This document shows positions 25,977-34,347 of a DNA stretch of 64,000 nucleotides, one piece after another. The position numbers were made by a program, and so were the translations under genes. Numbering within the stretch: position 1 is the first letter of the stretch; every line of letters begins with the position of its first letter. The DNA is from Bradyrhizobium liaoningense (lineage in GTDB: Bacteria > Pseudomonadota > Alphaproteobacteria > Rhizobiales > Xanthobacteraceae), in NCBI RefSeq assembly GCF_018130825.1, contig NZ_JAFCJS010000007.1:186001-250000 (forward strand). Direction: 5' to 3'. Under the pieces are notes generated by a model that saw nothing but the letters and a program-made list of their open reading frames with translations, was not told the DNA's origin and made no database searches.

Positions 25977-26147
25977 TCATAGGCTGACGCGGTTGCTCCA
26001 CTGGTCCTGATCGTAGGCCTGCAGGATGCGGACAAAATCGGCCATGCTGGATCGATCCCGGTTTTCGGGGACAGCCGCAACCTGGGTATCGGATGCGGGC
26101 TGGCTCCCATGCCAAAACCGCACGAGCAGATCGGTGATGTTTCTCAT
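25977..26147 (-). CDS. Possible small protein, 56 aa
   Basis: ATG 26147 is preceded by AGAGAG 7 bp upstream. The product is MRNITDLLVRFWHG, then MADFVRILQAYDQDQWSNR, with amphipathic helical segments at both ends and no signal peptide. I do not recognise a family. Sparse neighbours (about 230 bp and 285 bp of gene-free DNA on each side) and the short length make this a tentative call. Confidence 0.4.
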   Translation of the reverse strand: MRNITDLLVRFWHGSQPASDTQVAAVPENRDRSSMADFVRILQAYDQDQWSNRVSL

Positions 26148-26431
26148 GACGTACTCTCTGCAGCCAACTGGGACAGTAGACATCAAGTACTGGAGCGGCA
26201 TCGTGCCGTTCGATCAGGAGAAAGGCCGGCGGGCGCCTACGCCGCCGGACTTGTCCTGCAACTGCCGGCTCGTAGGGCCGGTTCCGTTGCTTTTCACTCT
26301 GCGTTCATAGGTAGCACGGAGCACTTGGCTGTCGCCATTGTGCGCGGGTATGGCGTGACCATACTGAGGTAGGGTCAGATGATGCATCGGGATAAGTCGA
26401 CCAAGGGGCGGTTTATTCACGGGGTCAGCGG

Positions 26432-29122
26432 CTAGCTGCTCGAACGCGCCTCGGCCGGCGTGAGCAGATCGTCCAGCGCTTTCATCGACGCCTGCTGAAG
26501 CGCGACAAGTTCGTCGGCCGCACTCTGGCATTCCGTCGGGGATATCGAGATTGCAGCCAATTCGACCTCGCGGCAGCGCTCGAACAGGCGGACGAGCCCG
26601 AGCGCGCCGGCCGCGCTGCCGAGCTGGTGCGCGGATCGGGCGAGCTGCTTGTGGTCGCCGGTCGCCGCAGCCTTGGCGATATCGTCGATCAGCCGTTCGC
26701 TCGTTTGCTGCAGGAGCTGATGGAGTTTTGCGATCTGCGCCGCACCCAGCAATTCCTTCTGGTCATCGAGAAAATGCCGGTCGATCAGTGCGCCTGCGGC
26801 GAGTTGCGCGGCGGCCGGTTCGTCCGGGATGTCTTCGATCGCCTCGCGCAGCGCATTGATCAGGATCGGCTTGCTGACGACCTTGGTGATGCCGGCGCCG
26901 GCGAGGCGTTCGCGGGCGTTGGTGGATACGTCGGCGGTCACGGCGATGATGCGAGGCATCTTCGGCAAACCGAGCTTGCCGATCAGCGAGGCTGCCTCCA
27001 CGCCGTCTATGTCAGGCATGTGCAAATCCATCAGGATGATATCGAACGTCTGGTCGCGCGCGAGTGCGACGGCGGAGGCGCCGTTGCCGGCGAGGGTGGG
27101 GCGATGGCCGAGCCGGTTCAGAATGGCTTCGCCGACCTGGCGATTGACGGGATCGTCGTCGACCAGCAGCACGCGGAGCTGCCGCGACGGCGGCGGAAGC
27201 GCGCCTTGCGCGATGCCGCTCGCGGCGCGGTCGAGCGGTACTTCAAGCCTGAACGTGCTGCCGGCGCCCGGCGTGCTCTCCACCGTCAGCTCGCCCCGCA
27301 TCAGGCGGGTGAGGCGCCGCGCGATCGCAAGGCCGAGGCCGGTGCCGCCGAACCGCCGTGCAATGCTGTCGTCGGCCTGGACGAAGTCCTCAAAAATCCG
27401 GTCATGCATGTCGGGCGCGATGCCGATGCCGGTATCGCGAACGGTGATGTGCAGCAGGACATGATTGTCGAGCCGTTCGGCGGCCGCCGTCAAAGCGATC
27501 CCGCCGCGCGGGGTGAACTTGATCGCGTTGCCGATCAGGTTGAGCAGGATGCGGTTGAGCCTGACGGGATCGCCGTGAACTGACGTATTGACCGTCGCAT
27601 CGCTGGCGAGATCGAAGGTCAGTCCTTTATTGAAGGCCTGCGGGCGCATCAGATCGGCGGTTGCCTCGATCAGCTGGTCGAGGCGGAAGTCGCGCGTCTC
27701 CAGCGCCTCGGTGCTGGCCTCGAGGCGCGCATATTCCAGGATCGCATCGACCAGCGCGATCAGCGTTTCGCCCGATGCGGCGGCGGTGGCGAGGTGGCGC
27801 CGCTGCATCTCGCCGAGGCTGCCGTCGTCGAGCAGTTGCAGCACGCCCATGACGCCGTTCAGCGGCGTGCGCAGCTCGTGGCTGACGACGGCAAGAAAGC
27901 GCGATTTGGTCTCGTTGGCCTGCACGGCAATGCTGCGCGCGCGCTCGGCAGCGTCGTGCTCGGCCAGGGCCTGATCGCGTGCCTTTTCGAGCTCGGAGGT
28001 CCGCTCGATTACCTTGCCCTCGAGCGTTGCGTAGGAGTCGCGCAAGTGAGCGGCCATCCGGTTGAACTGGTCACCGAGCGCCTCCAGCTCGTCGCCGGTC
28101 CTGATCGCGAGCCGCAGGCCGAGATCGCCGCTTCCGATCCGCCGCGCGCCCTGCGTCAGGATCTGGATCGGCACTGTCATGCGCCGACTGAGCCAGAGGG
28201 ACACCAGAACCGCAATGGCGAGCAGGACGACCAGAAGAAAGGTGGAGCGTCCGATCGACGCGTAGATCGGGGCATAGGCTTCGGTGAGCGGAAGCTCGAC
28301 GAACACCAGCCAGCCGAGCGACGGCACCGTCGCATAGGTCGACAGCACGCGTTGACCTGACAGGTCCTCCCTGACCAGACCGCCCGAGGGCGGGCCTACG
28401 CCGTCGAGCGCGGCGCGCACGTCCGCGTGGCCGGTGAGATCGCTGCGGCGTAGCGCCGGCCACAGATCCGGATGCGCGATCAAGACCCCCATGCGGTCGA
28501 CCACATAGGCCTTGCCGGTGTTGCCGACCCTGATCCCGGCGACGAGGTCCCAGATGAAACGCAGATTGACTTCGGCGACGACCACATTGGGCGCGCGGCC
28601 GCTCCCGCGGGTGGCGAGCGTCATGAACGGCTCGGTGTCGCCGAAGAAGTAGACAGGCCCGTAATAGGCACGGCTTTCATTGGCGCCGCGGAAGGCCGGC
28701 GAAGTGGAGAGGTCGGCCTTGCTGCCGACCTTGTCCGCAACGCGGCGCGACACGCGCACCAGCTCGCGGCCCTGCGCATCGAGCTCGGCAATTTCCGCGA
28801 TCGCGGGCGAGAGGCGCAGCAGGCGGATGGCGTTCAGGCGATCGTCCTCGTTGGTCGACAGTTCCGGCGGCAGGCGCGAGAGCCATCTGATCTGGTTTTC
28901 GATCTGGCCGATGAACTGGCCGATCTGGATGGCCGCGGATGCCGCCTGCTCGCGCTGGATCGCCGCGAGGAGCTGCTTCTGCTCGCGATAGGAGAACCAG
29001 ACGTCGAAGCCGGTGTTGATGGCGAGCGCGGCAAAGGCGAGGGCAACGATCGAGTAGAGATATTTCCGGAACAGCCGGCCGGGAGGCGTCCGCAAATGTC
29101 CCTGGTCGACCTGCTCGTTCAC
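26432..29122 (-). CDS. Membrane hybrid sensor histidine kinase (dCache-HAMP-HisKA-HATPase-REC-HPt)
   Basis: 896 residues from a GTG start overlapping the upstream stop (GTGA). Transmembrane helices lie at about 19-40 and 291-312 and flank a periplasmic Cache-like sensor domain. HAMP follows (about 313-365), then HisKA with phospho-acceptor His415 (VVSHELRTP), HATPase with the N box (LIGNAIKF) and G boxes (DTGIGIAP, GGTGLGLAI), a receiver domain with Asp699 (ILMDLHMP) and Lys751, and a C-terminal HPt with His832 (SAHQLGSAAG). This is a complete TorS-like phosphorelay in one protein. The coupled substrate-binding protein probably presents the ligand. No partner response regulator lies in the window. 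Confidence 0.92.
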   Translation of the reverse strand: MNEQVDQGHLRTPPGRLFRKYLYSIVALAFAALAINTGFDVWFSYREQKQLLAAIQREQAASAAIQIGQFIGQIENQIRWLSRLPPELSTNEDDRLNAIRLLRLSPAIAEIAELDAQGRELVRVSRRVADKVGSKADLSTSPAFRGANESRAYYGPVYFFGDTEPFMTLATRGSGRAPNVVVAEVNLRFIWDLVAGIRVGNTGKAYVVDRMGVLIAHPDLWPALRRSDLTGHADVRAALDGVGPPSGGLVREDLSGQRVLSTYATVPSLGWLVFVELPLTEAYAPIYASIGRSTFLLVVLLAIAVLVSLWLSRRMTVPIQILTQGARRIGSGDLGLRLAIRTGDELEALGDQFNRMAAHLRDSYATLEGKVIERTSELEKARDQALAEHDAAERARSIAVQANETKSRFLAVVSHELRTPLNGVMGVLQLLDDGSLGEMQRRHLATAAASGETLIALVDAILEYARLEASTEALETRDFRLDQLIEATADLMRPQAFNKGLTFDLASDATVNTSVHGDPVRLNRILLNLIGNAIKFTPRGGIALTAAAERLDNHVLLHITVRDTGIGIAPDMHDRIFEDFVQADDSIARRFGGTGLGLAIARRLTRLMRGELTVESTPGAGSTFRLEVPLDRAASGIAQGALPPPSRQLRVLLVDDDPVNRQVGEAILNRLGHRPTLAGNGASAVALARDQTFDIILMDLHMPDIDGVEAASLIGKLGLPKMPRIIAVTADVSTNARERLAGAGITKVVSKPILINALREAIEDIPDEPAAAQLAAGALIDRHFLDDQKELLGAAQIAKLHQLLQQTSERLIDDIAKAAATGDHKQLARSAHQLGSAAGALGLVRLFERCREVELAAISISPTECQSAADELVALQQASMKALDDLLTPAEARSSS

Positions 29123-30162
29123 TCGCGGATCTCGTCGGCGCGCGCGAGCAGCGTGAACGGGATCGTCAGTCCGAGCGATCGCGCGACGGTGCGGTTGATC
29201 AAAAGCTCGTATTTACGCGGCGATTGCACCGGCAGATCCCCGGCCTTGGTGCCGCGCAGGATCAGGTCGACATAGTCGGCCGAGCGGACCTCCAGCGTCG
29301 GCCCGTAGCTCATGAGCCCGCCCGCATCCATGAAGTAATGAAACGGATAGATCATCGGAACGCGATACTTCGCCGTTGCCGCGACGATCGCCTGGCGGTT
29401 CACCACCAGGAAGCTGTCGACGAGCGAGATCATCGCAGCCTTGGGCGGCTCGGAAAAGCGGCTGATCGCCCCGTCGATCTCCGCCGCCTTGCCGATGGGG
29501 GCGAGGACCACGTCAACCCCCGATGTCGCGGCCTCCTGCTCGAGGGAGTCGAGAAAGAAGCGTCCGGCGCGAGGCGTGCTCGCAGGATTGAACAGGACGC
29601 CGACACGCGCCATGTCCGGCACGGCCTCCTTGATGAGCTGAAACCATTTGCCGCCCATCTCGGCGGTGCTGCTGGTGAAGCCCGTGACGTTGCCGCCGGG
29701 GTGGGCGAGGCTCTCGACGAAGCCGTTGCCGACGGGATCGTTGGAGGTCGCGAAAACGATCGGGATCGTCTTGGTGGCCGCCAGCACGGCCGCGGTTTCA
29801 CCCGTCGAGCCGGTCAGGATGACATCCGGCTTGAGATCGATGAGCTCCTGCACGGCGGTCTTCAACTTGTCCGGTCCGCCGAAGCTCGACCGGATCTCGA
29901 AACGGAAATTGACCCCTTCGACCCAGCCTCGTTGCCTCAGGCCCGCGATGAGCCCGCCAAGCCGCGTGGTCGCAGCTTCGGTCATGCTTCTTTTGGTCAG
30001 TTCGTCGTCGAGCGGCAATGCCGTGAGCGTCGCGACGAGCCGCATGCGATCCGGTGTTGCGCCGAGCACAAGCCATCCCGCGGCAGATGCGCCCGCCAGG
30101 CGAAGGAGATCGCGGCGGGCGACCGCCGGCACAACGCGGGCAGGAGCGGGCCGCTCAGTCAT
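29119..30162 (-). CDS. ABC-type (TrpX-like) substrate-binding protein, sensor partner
   Basis: 347 residues. A twin-arginine-like N-terminus (ARRDLLRLAGASAAGWLVLG, about residues 15-34) precedes a BmpA/TrpX-type periplasmic binding fold: PDVILTGSTGETAAVLAATK, then PIVFATSNDPVGNGFVESL, GGNVTGFTSS and VGVLFNPAS. No permease or ATPase gene is adjacent. The gene is coupled by GTGA to the hybrid kinase, which suggests that the protein works as a ligand-binding co-receptor rather than a transporter component. Confidence 0.88.
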   Translation of the reverse strand: MTERPAPARVVPAVARRDLLRLAGASAAGWLVLGATPDRMRLVATLTALPLDDELTKRSMTEAATTRLGGLIAGLRQRGWVEGVNFRFEIRSSFGGPDKLKTAVQELIDLKPDVILTGSTGETAAVLAATKTIPIVFATSNDPVGNGFVESLAHPGGNVTGFTSSTAEMGGKWFQLIKEAVPDMARVGVLFNPASTPRAGRFFLDSLEQEAATSGVDVVLAPIGKAAEIDGAISRFSEPPKAAMISLVDSFLVVNRQAIVAATAKYRVPMIYPFHYFMDAGGLMSYGPTLEVRSADYVDLILRGTKAGDLPVQSPRKYELLINRTVARSLGLTIPFTLLARADEIRE

Positions 30163-30387
30163 GAAATGCTTCGCAAAAGTTGTCCCTGACGCTGTGCATA
30201 TCCCGAAAGGCTAGCGACCACAATTGATGAAAAAGTGCTTGTGAATGTTCATTCGCAGCCATGCGCAGCCCGATACCGTATTCCTACGAGCCGAGAGAGT
30301 CGCTGTTTCGATCGTTGTCTGATCCGTGACGCTCTGTGATGCCTTGTCCTTCGCTGCGCTCGCAATGATGGAGGATCGTGCGGCTTG

Positions 30388-31020
30388 CTAGCGTCGTAGC
30401 GTAAATTCGCTCGCGCCGCGCCGGTGCTCCCATTTCGCCTGCTCCAGTTCGGGCTGGTCGCATTCGACTTCCGGATACCCGATGCAGAGATAGGCGATGA
30501 ATTTCCAGGTGTCAGGCACGTCGAGAATGGCGTGGATGCGATCGGGATTCAGGATCGACACCCAGCCAAGGCCAATGCCTTCCGCGCGCGCGGCGAGCCA
30601 CATCGCGGTGATCGCGGCGACCACGGAATATTCCGTCGTTTCCGGCATGGTGGCGCGGCCAAGGCCGTGGCCGATGTCGCTGGTCTTGTCCGCGAACACG
30701 GCGAGGTGGCCCGGCGCCTGTTCGAGGCCCGACAGTTTTAGCGTGGCATAGCGCGCCGCGCGGTCGCCCGAGTAGCAATTGAGCGCATCGGCGTTGCAGG
30801 CCCTGAAGTCGTCGATGACGGCGCTACGCCTTGCCGCATCGTCGACGACGACGAAGCGCCAGGGCTGGCTGAGGCCGACCGACGGCGACAGACAGGCCGT
30901 CTCGATCAGCCGATCAATGGCGCCGTCCGGCAGCGGATCGCTGCGAAAACGGCGCACGTCGCGGCGCCACACGAACAGCTCGTGCAGGTGCCGGCGGAAG
31001 GTGTCGTCGAACTCGACCAT
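30388..31020 (-). CDS. bluB: 5,6-dimethylbenzimidazole synthase BluB
   Basis: 210 residues of the flavin nitroreductase-like fold. Characteristic segments: WRRDVRRFRSDPLPDGAID, SPSVGLSQPWRFVVVDD, the NADALNCYSGDRAARYATLK lid of BluB and GLGWVSILNPDRI. The enzyme cleaves reduced FMN with O2 to make the lower ligand DMB of cobalamin. It lies 4 bp downstream of cobS in the cobU-cobS-bluB operon, consistent with nucleotide-loop assembly. Confidence 0.93.
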   Translation of the reverse strand: MVEFDDTFRRHLHELFVWRRDVRRFRSDPLPDGAIDRLIETACLSPSVGLSQPWRFVVVDDAARRSAVIDDFRACNADALNCYSGDRAARYATLKLSGLEQAPGHLAVFADKTSDIGHGLGRATMPETTEYSVVAAITAMWLAARAEGIGLGWVSILNPDRIHAILDVPDTWKFIAYLCIGYPEVECDQPELEQAKWEHRRGASEFTLRR

Positions 31021-31024
31021 GAGG

Positions 31025-31807
31025 TCAGCGTCCCATCTGGAAGGCCGCGGCGACCAGCAGGATCAGGATTTCGCCGATCTGCTCGAACGCGCCGAGAATG
31101 TCGCCGGTCTGCCCGCCGATCTGGCGGATGGCAAGCCGCGCCAGCGTCAAGCCGGCGAGCGAGAGCAGGATCAGGCCGACCAATGCCTTGCCCGGCCCCA
31201 ACGCCAGCGCAAGCACGAGCGTTCCAACCGCGAAAGCAACGGCCACGCTGCGGCCAGGCGGCGCTCCAGCGCTGGCCGACAGTCCGTCAGGCCGCGCCGG
31301 CGGCACCAGCGACATGAAGGCCGGCACGCCCGCGCGTGCAGCGGCGTGCGCGGCGCATAGCGCGAACGTGACCGCCAGGGGATTGGCGATCGCTGCGAGC
31401 GCGCTCCAGCGCAGGCCGAACGACAGGATCAACGCGCAGACGCCGTAAGCGCCGATCCGGCTGTCGCGCATGATCTCGAGCTTGCGCTCGCGCGTGCGGC
31501 CGCCGCCGAGCCCATCGGCGGTGTCGGCAAGGCCGTCCTCGTGCAGCGCGCCGGTGATGAGGGTAGTCGTCGCCAGCGCGAGCAGGGCGGCGAGGCTCGG
31601 CGTCAGCCCGAGGCGGATGGCGACCTTGTAGATGAAAGCGCCGGCAAGGCCGACCAGAAGGCCAGCGATTGGAAGGGCCCAGGTCGCGCGCGCGACGGCG
31701 CCGTCGGCTGCGGGTTTCGACGATGCGACGGGGAGGATCGTGACGAACGATGCCGCCATCCTGAGATCGGCGACGATGTCCTTGAGAAGCTCCACGCGCG
31801 GCATCAT
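31025..31807 (-). CDS. cobS: Adenosylcobinamide-GDP ribazoletransferase (cobalamin synthase)
   Basis: 260 residues, hydrophobic, with several membrane helices. The signature GALHEDGLADTADGLGGG followed by RKLEIMRDSRIGAYG supplies the Mg2+-binding acidic residues. The enzyme joins adenosylcobinamide-GDP to alpha-ribazole at the inner membrane, the last step before phosphate removal. ATG 31807 overlaps the cobU stop (ATGATG with TGA inside). In the Pseudomonas denitrificans nomenclature it is cobV. It should not be confused with the cobaltochelatase CobS. Confidence 0.93.
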   Translation of the reverse strand: MMPRVELLKDIVADLRMAASFVTILPVASSKPAADGAVARATWALPIAGLLVGLAGAFIYKVAIRLGLTPSLAALLALATTTLITGALHEDGLADTADGLGGGRTRERKLEIMRDSRIGAYGVCALILSFGLRWSALAAIANPLAVTFALCAAHAAARAGVPAFMSLVPPARPDGLSASAGAPPGRSVAVAFAVGTLVLALALGPGKALVGLILLSLAGLTLARLAIRQIGGQTGDILGAFEQIGEILILLVAAAFQMGR

Positions 31808-32307
31808 TTCAGTTTCATCGGCAGGCCGGCAACCACGAACTCGACCTCGTCGGCGAACTCGGCAATCGTCTGGTTCATGATCCCGGCGGCGTCGCGATAG
31901 CTGCGCGCCAGTGCGTTGTCGGGCACGATGCCGAGGCCGACCTCGTTGGTGACGAGCACGACCGGGCTCTTGAGATTGAAGAGGGTCGCGGCAAGCGCGT
32001 TCACCTCGTGCTCCCAGTTGCGCCCGGCATGCATCAGGTTGGAGAGCCAGAGCGTCAGGCAATCCACTAGCCGTGCGCCGCCGCCGTCGCTTGCGACCAG
32101 CGCGGCCGCGAGATCGAGCGGCACTTCCCGCTCGATCCAGTCGGTTCCGCGCCGCGCGCGATGCCTGGCGATGCGCGCCTCCATTTCTCCATCCAGCGCC
32201 TCGGCCGTAGCGACATAGACGGGCTGTCCGGGAAAAGCGCGCGTGCGTGCTTCCGCGCGCTTGCTCTTGCCCGATCGCGCTCCGCCGGTAATCAAGATGA
32301 CGGCCAT
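31804..32307 (-). CDS. cobU: Adenosylcobinamide kinase / phosphate guanylyltransferase
   Basis: 167 residues. A P-loop GGARSGKS (residues 8-15) at the N-terminus, then VYVATAEALDGEMEARIARHRARR with the guanylylated-histidine region, VDCLTLWLSNLM and VTNEVGLGIVP: the full CobU/CobP set. The bifunctional enzyme phosphorylates adenosylcobinamide and activates it with GTP. It is the first gene of the minus-strand trio and divergent from cbiB with 121 bp between starts, where no riboswitch was seen. The P. denitrificans name is cobP. Confidence 0.93.
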   Translation of the reverse strand: MAVILITGGARSGKSKRAEARTRAFPGQPVYVATAEALDGEMEARIARHRARRGTDWIEREVPLDLAAALVASDGGGARLVDCLTLWLSNLMHAGRNWEHEVNALAATLFNLKSPVVLVTNEVGLGIVPDNALARSYRDAAGIMNQTIAEFADEVEFVVAGLPMKLK

Positions 32308-32428
32308 GAAGGTCTCCTGTGGGCCTGACTAATCACCAAACGCGGCCAAAGACAAAGCCGAAATCAGGCGGGCAGGGGCTTGCGCTCGGCCCTCGCTTTG
32401 CGCAACAGGGGCAGGACAGGAGGCGGAT

Positions 32429-33370
32429 TTGGGTTTTGCGGGCGCGATGGTGGTGGCGATGGCGGTGGATGCCTTTCTGGGCTGGCCGTCCTGGCTGTTC
32501 GCACGCATCGGGCACCCCGTGACCTGGCTGGGCCGGCTGATCGGCGCGATCGATACCGGCTGGAATCGCGATTACGATCCGCCGGCGCTGCGCCGCGCTG
32601 CGGGTGTTGTGGGAGCGCTTTTGGTGATTGCGCTCTCCGTCGCGCTCGGCTGGATGCTTCAGTCCTTGCTGGCCTCAGGCTGGATCCAGATCGTGCTGGT
32701 CGGCGTGCTCGCCTGGCCGCTGGTCGCGCTGCGCTCGCTCCATGATCACGTTGCCGCCGTCGCGAGGCCATTGCAGGCCGGCGATATCGCTGCCGCGCGC
32801 GAAGCGGTCTCGCGCATCGTCGGCCGCGATCCCGCGGCGCTCGATGAGGCCGGGATCGCGCGCGCGGCGCTCGAGAGCCTCGCCGAGAACGCTTCCGACG
32901 GCATCGTGGCGCCGGTGTTCTGGGGCGCGTTGTTCGGCCTGCCCGGCATCCTCGGCTACAAGGCCATCAACACGCTGGACTCCATGATCGGCCATCGCAG
33001 CGAACGCCACGAAGCTTTTGGCTGGGCCGCGGCCCGCATCGACGATGTCGCCAACTTCATTCCGGCGCGGCTAACAGGGTTTCTGTTCGTGCTGCTGGCA
33101 CCAAGGCGATCCGAGGCGCTGTCGTGCATGACGCGCGATGCACGTCGTCATCGCTCGCCCAATGCCGGCTGGCCGGAAGCGGCCATGGCCGGTGGGTTAG
33201 GCGTCCGGCTCAGCGGTCCCCGCATCTATCATGGCAGCGTCACGAAGGAGCCCTGGCTCAACGAAGGCGCGCGCGATCCACTTGCTGCCGACATCGGCGA
33301 AGGGCTGAACGTCTACCGCCGCGCCATGCTGCTGCTTGCCGGCCTCCTTGCGATCCTGGCCTTCGCGTGA
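32429..33370 (+). CDS. cbiB: Adenosylcobinamide-phosphate synthase CbiB
   Basis: 313 residues of a polytopic membrane protein. HPVTWLGRLIGAID, LESLAENASDGIVAPVFWG and ALFGLPGILGYKAINTLDSM are characteristic of CbiB/CobD. The TTG start at 32429 is supported by AGGAGG 6 bp upstream; no better start exists. The enzyme attaches the aminopropanol (or phosphate) arm to adenosylcobyric acid. Its stop overlaps a possible GTG start of the next gene. Confidence 0.92.
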   Translation: MGFAGAMVVAMAVDAFLGWPSWLFARIGHPVTWLGRLIGAIDTGWNRDYDPPALRRAAGVVGALLVIALSVALGWMLQSLLASGWIQIVLVGVLAWPLVALRSLHDHVAAVARPLQAGDIAAAREAVSRIVGRDPAALDEAGIARAALESLAENASDGIVAPVFWGALFGLPGILGYKAINTLDSMIGHRSERHEAFGWAAARIDDVANFIPARLTGFLFVLLAPRRSEALSCMTRDARRHRSPNAGWPEAAMAGGLGVRLSGPRIYHGSVTKEPWLNEGARDPLAADIGEGLNVYRRAMLLLAGLLAILAFA

Positions 33371-33381
33371 AAGAACGGGGC

Positions 33382-34347
33382 ATGCGCGAGCACGGTGGAA
33401 ATCTCGATCTGGCCCAGCAGCGGTTTGGCGGCCGCGCCGAGGACTGGATCGATCTGTCGACCGGGATCAACCGGGTGCCTTATCCGGTGGGCGAGGTGAG
33501 CATGCGCGCCTGGAGCGCGCTGCCGTCGCGGGCTGAGATCGATGCGTTGCATCAGGCGGCGCGGCACGCCTATCGCACGAGCGCACCACTCGTCGCGATG
33601 GGCGGTGCACAAGCCGCCATTCAACTCTTGCCGCAACTCGCGCCGTGCGGCCGCGCTCGCATTCTCGCACCGACCTACAACGAATACGCCGGGGTCCTCT
33701 CGGCTACGGGCTGGGATGTCGAGGAGGTCAGGGACTTCGAGGCATTGGCAGGCGCGGACCTCGCCATCATCGTCAATCCCAACAATCCCGATGGCCGCTG
33801 CCACGCGCCCAATGATTTGCTTGAACTGCTGCCGCGCGTCGGCCGTCTCGTCGTCGACGAGAGTTTTGCCGATGCCGTTCCGCATCTGTCGCTGGCACCG
33901 GACGCGGATCAGCCGAGACTGCTGATCCTGCGCTCCTTCGGCAAGTTTTACGGGTTGGCCGGCCTGCGGCTTGGGTTCGCGATCGGCAATGCCGCCGATG
34001 TCGGCAAGCTCGCGGCGGCATCGGGCCCATGGCCGATCTCGGGAGCGGCGATCGCCATCGGCTGCCGCGCATTGTTTGACGATGCCTGGGCCGAGGCGAC
34101 AACGGCGCGGCTTGTGCGCGACAGCATACGGCTCGACGCGATGGTACAGTCGCAAGGCTGGTCGCTGATTGGCGGCACGCCGCTGTTTCGTCTTTACGAG
34201 ACGCCCGACGCGTTGACTGCACAGGACAAGCTCGCGCGCGCCCATATCTGGTCGCGCGTCTTCGCGAAAGAGCCGACATGGCTGCGGCTCGGGCTTCCAG
34301 GCAACGAAGCCGAATGGTCGCGCCTTGCCGAGGTTCTAGCGCGCTAG
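33382..34347 (+). CDS. cobD: L-threonine-O-3-phosphate decarboxylase (CobC of P. denitrificans)
   Basis: 321 residues of a class I/II PLP aminotransferase fold. MREHGGNLDLAQ is the usual N-terminus of this enzyme. NPNNPDG (132-138), VVDESFAD and the PLP lysine Lys188 in SFGKFYGLAGLRLG are all present. It makes (R)-1-amino-2-propanol phosphate, the linker used by CbiB, encoded directly upstream. A GTG at 33367, overlapping the cbiB stop, is the alternative start. The last 12 bp are shared with the convergent cobQ gene, and both proteins end Leu-Ala-Arg. Confidence 0.92.
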   Translation: MREHGGNLDLAQQRFGGRAEDWIDLSTGINRVPYPVGEVSMRAWSALPSRAEIDALHQAARHAYRTSAPLVAMGGAQAAIQLLPQLAPCGRARILAPTYNEYAGVLSATGWDVEEVRDFEALAGADLAIIVNPNNPDGRCHAPNDLLELLPRVGRLVVDESFADAVPHLSLAPDADQPRLLILRSFGKFYGLAGLRLGFAIGNAADVGKLAAASGPWPISGAAIAIGCRALFDDAWAEATTARLVRDSIRLDAMVQSQGWSLIGGTPLFRLYETPDALTAQDKLARAHIWSRVFAKEPTWLRLGLPGNEAEWSRLAEVLAR

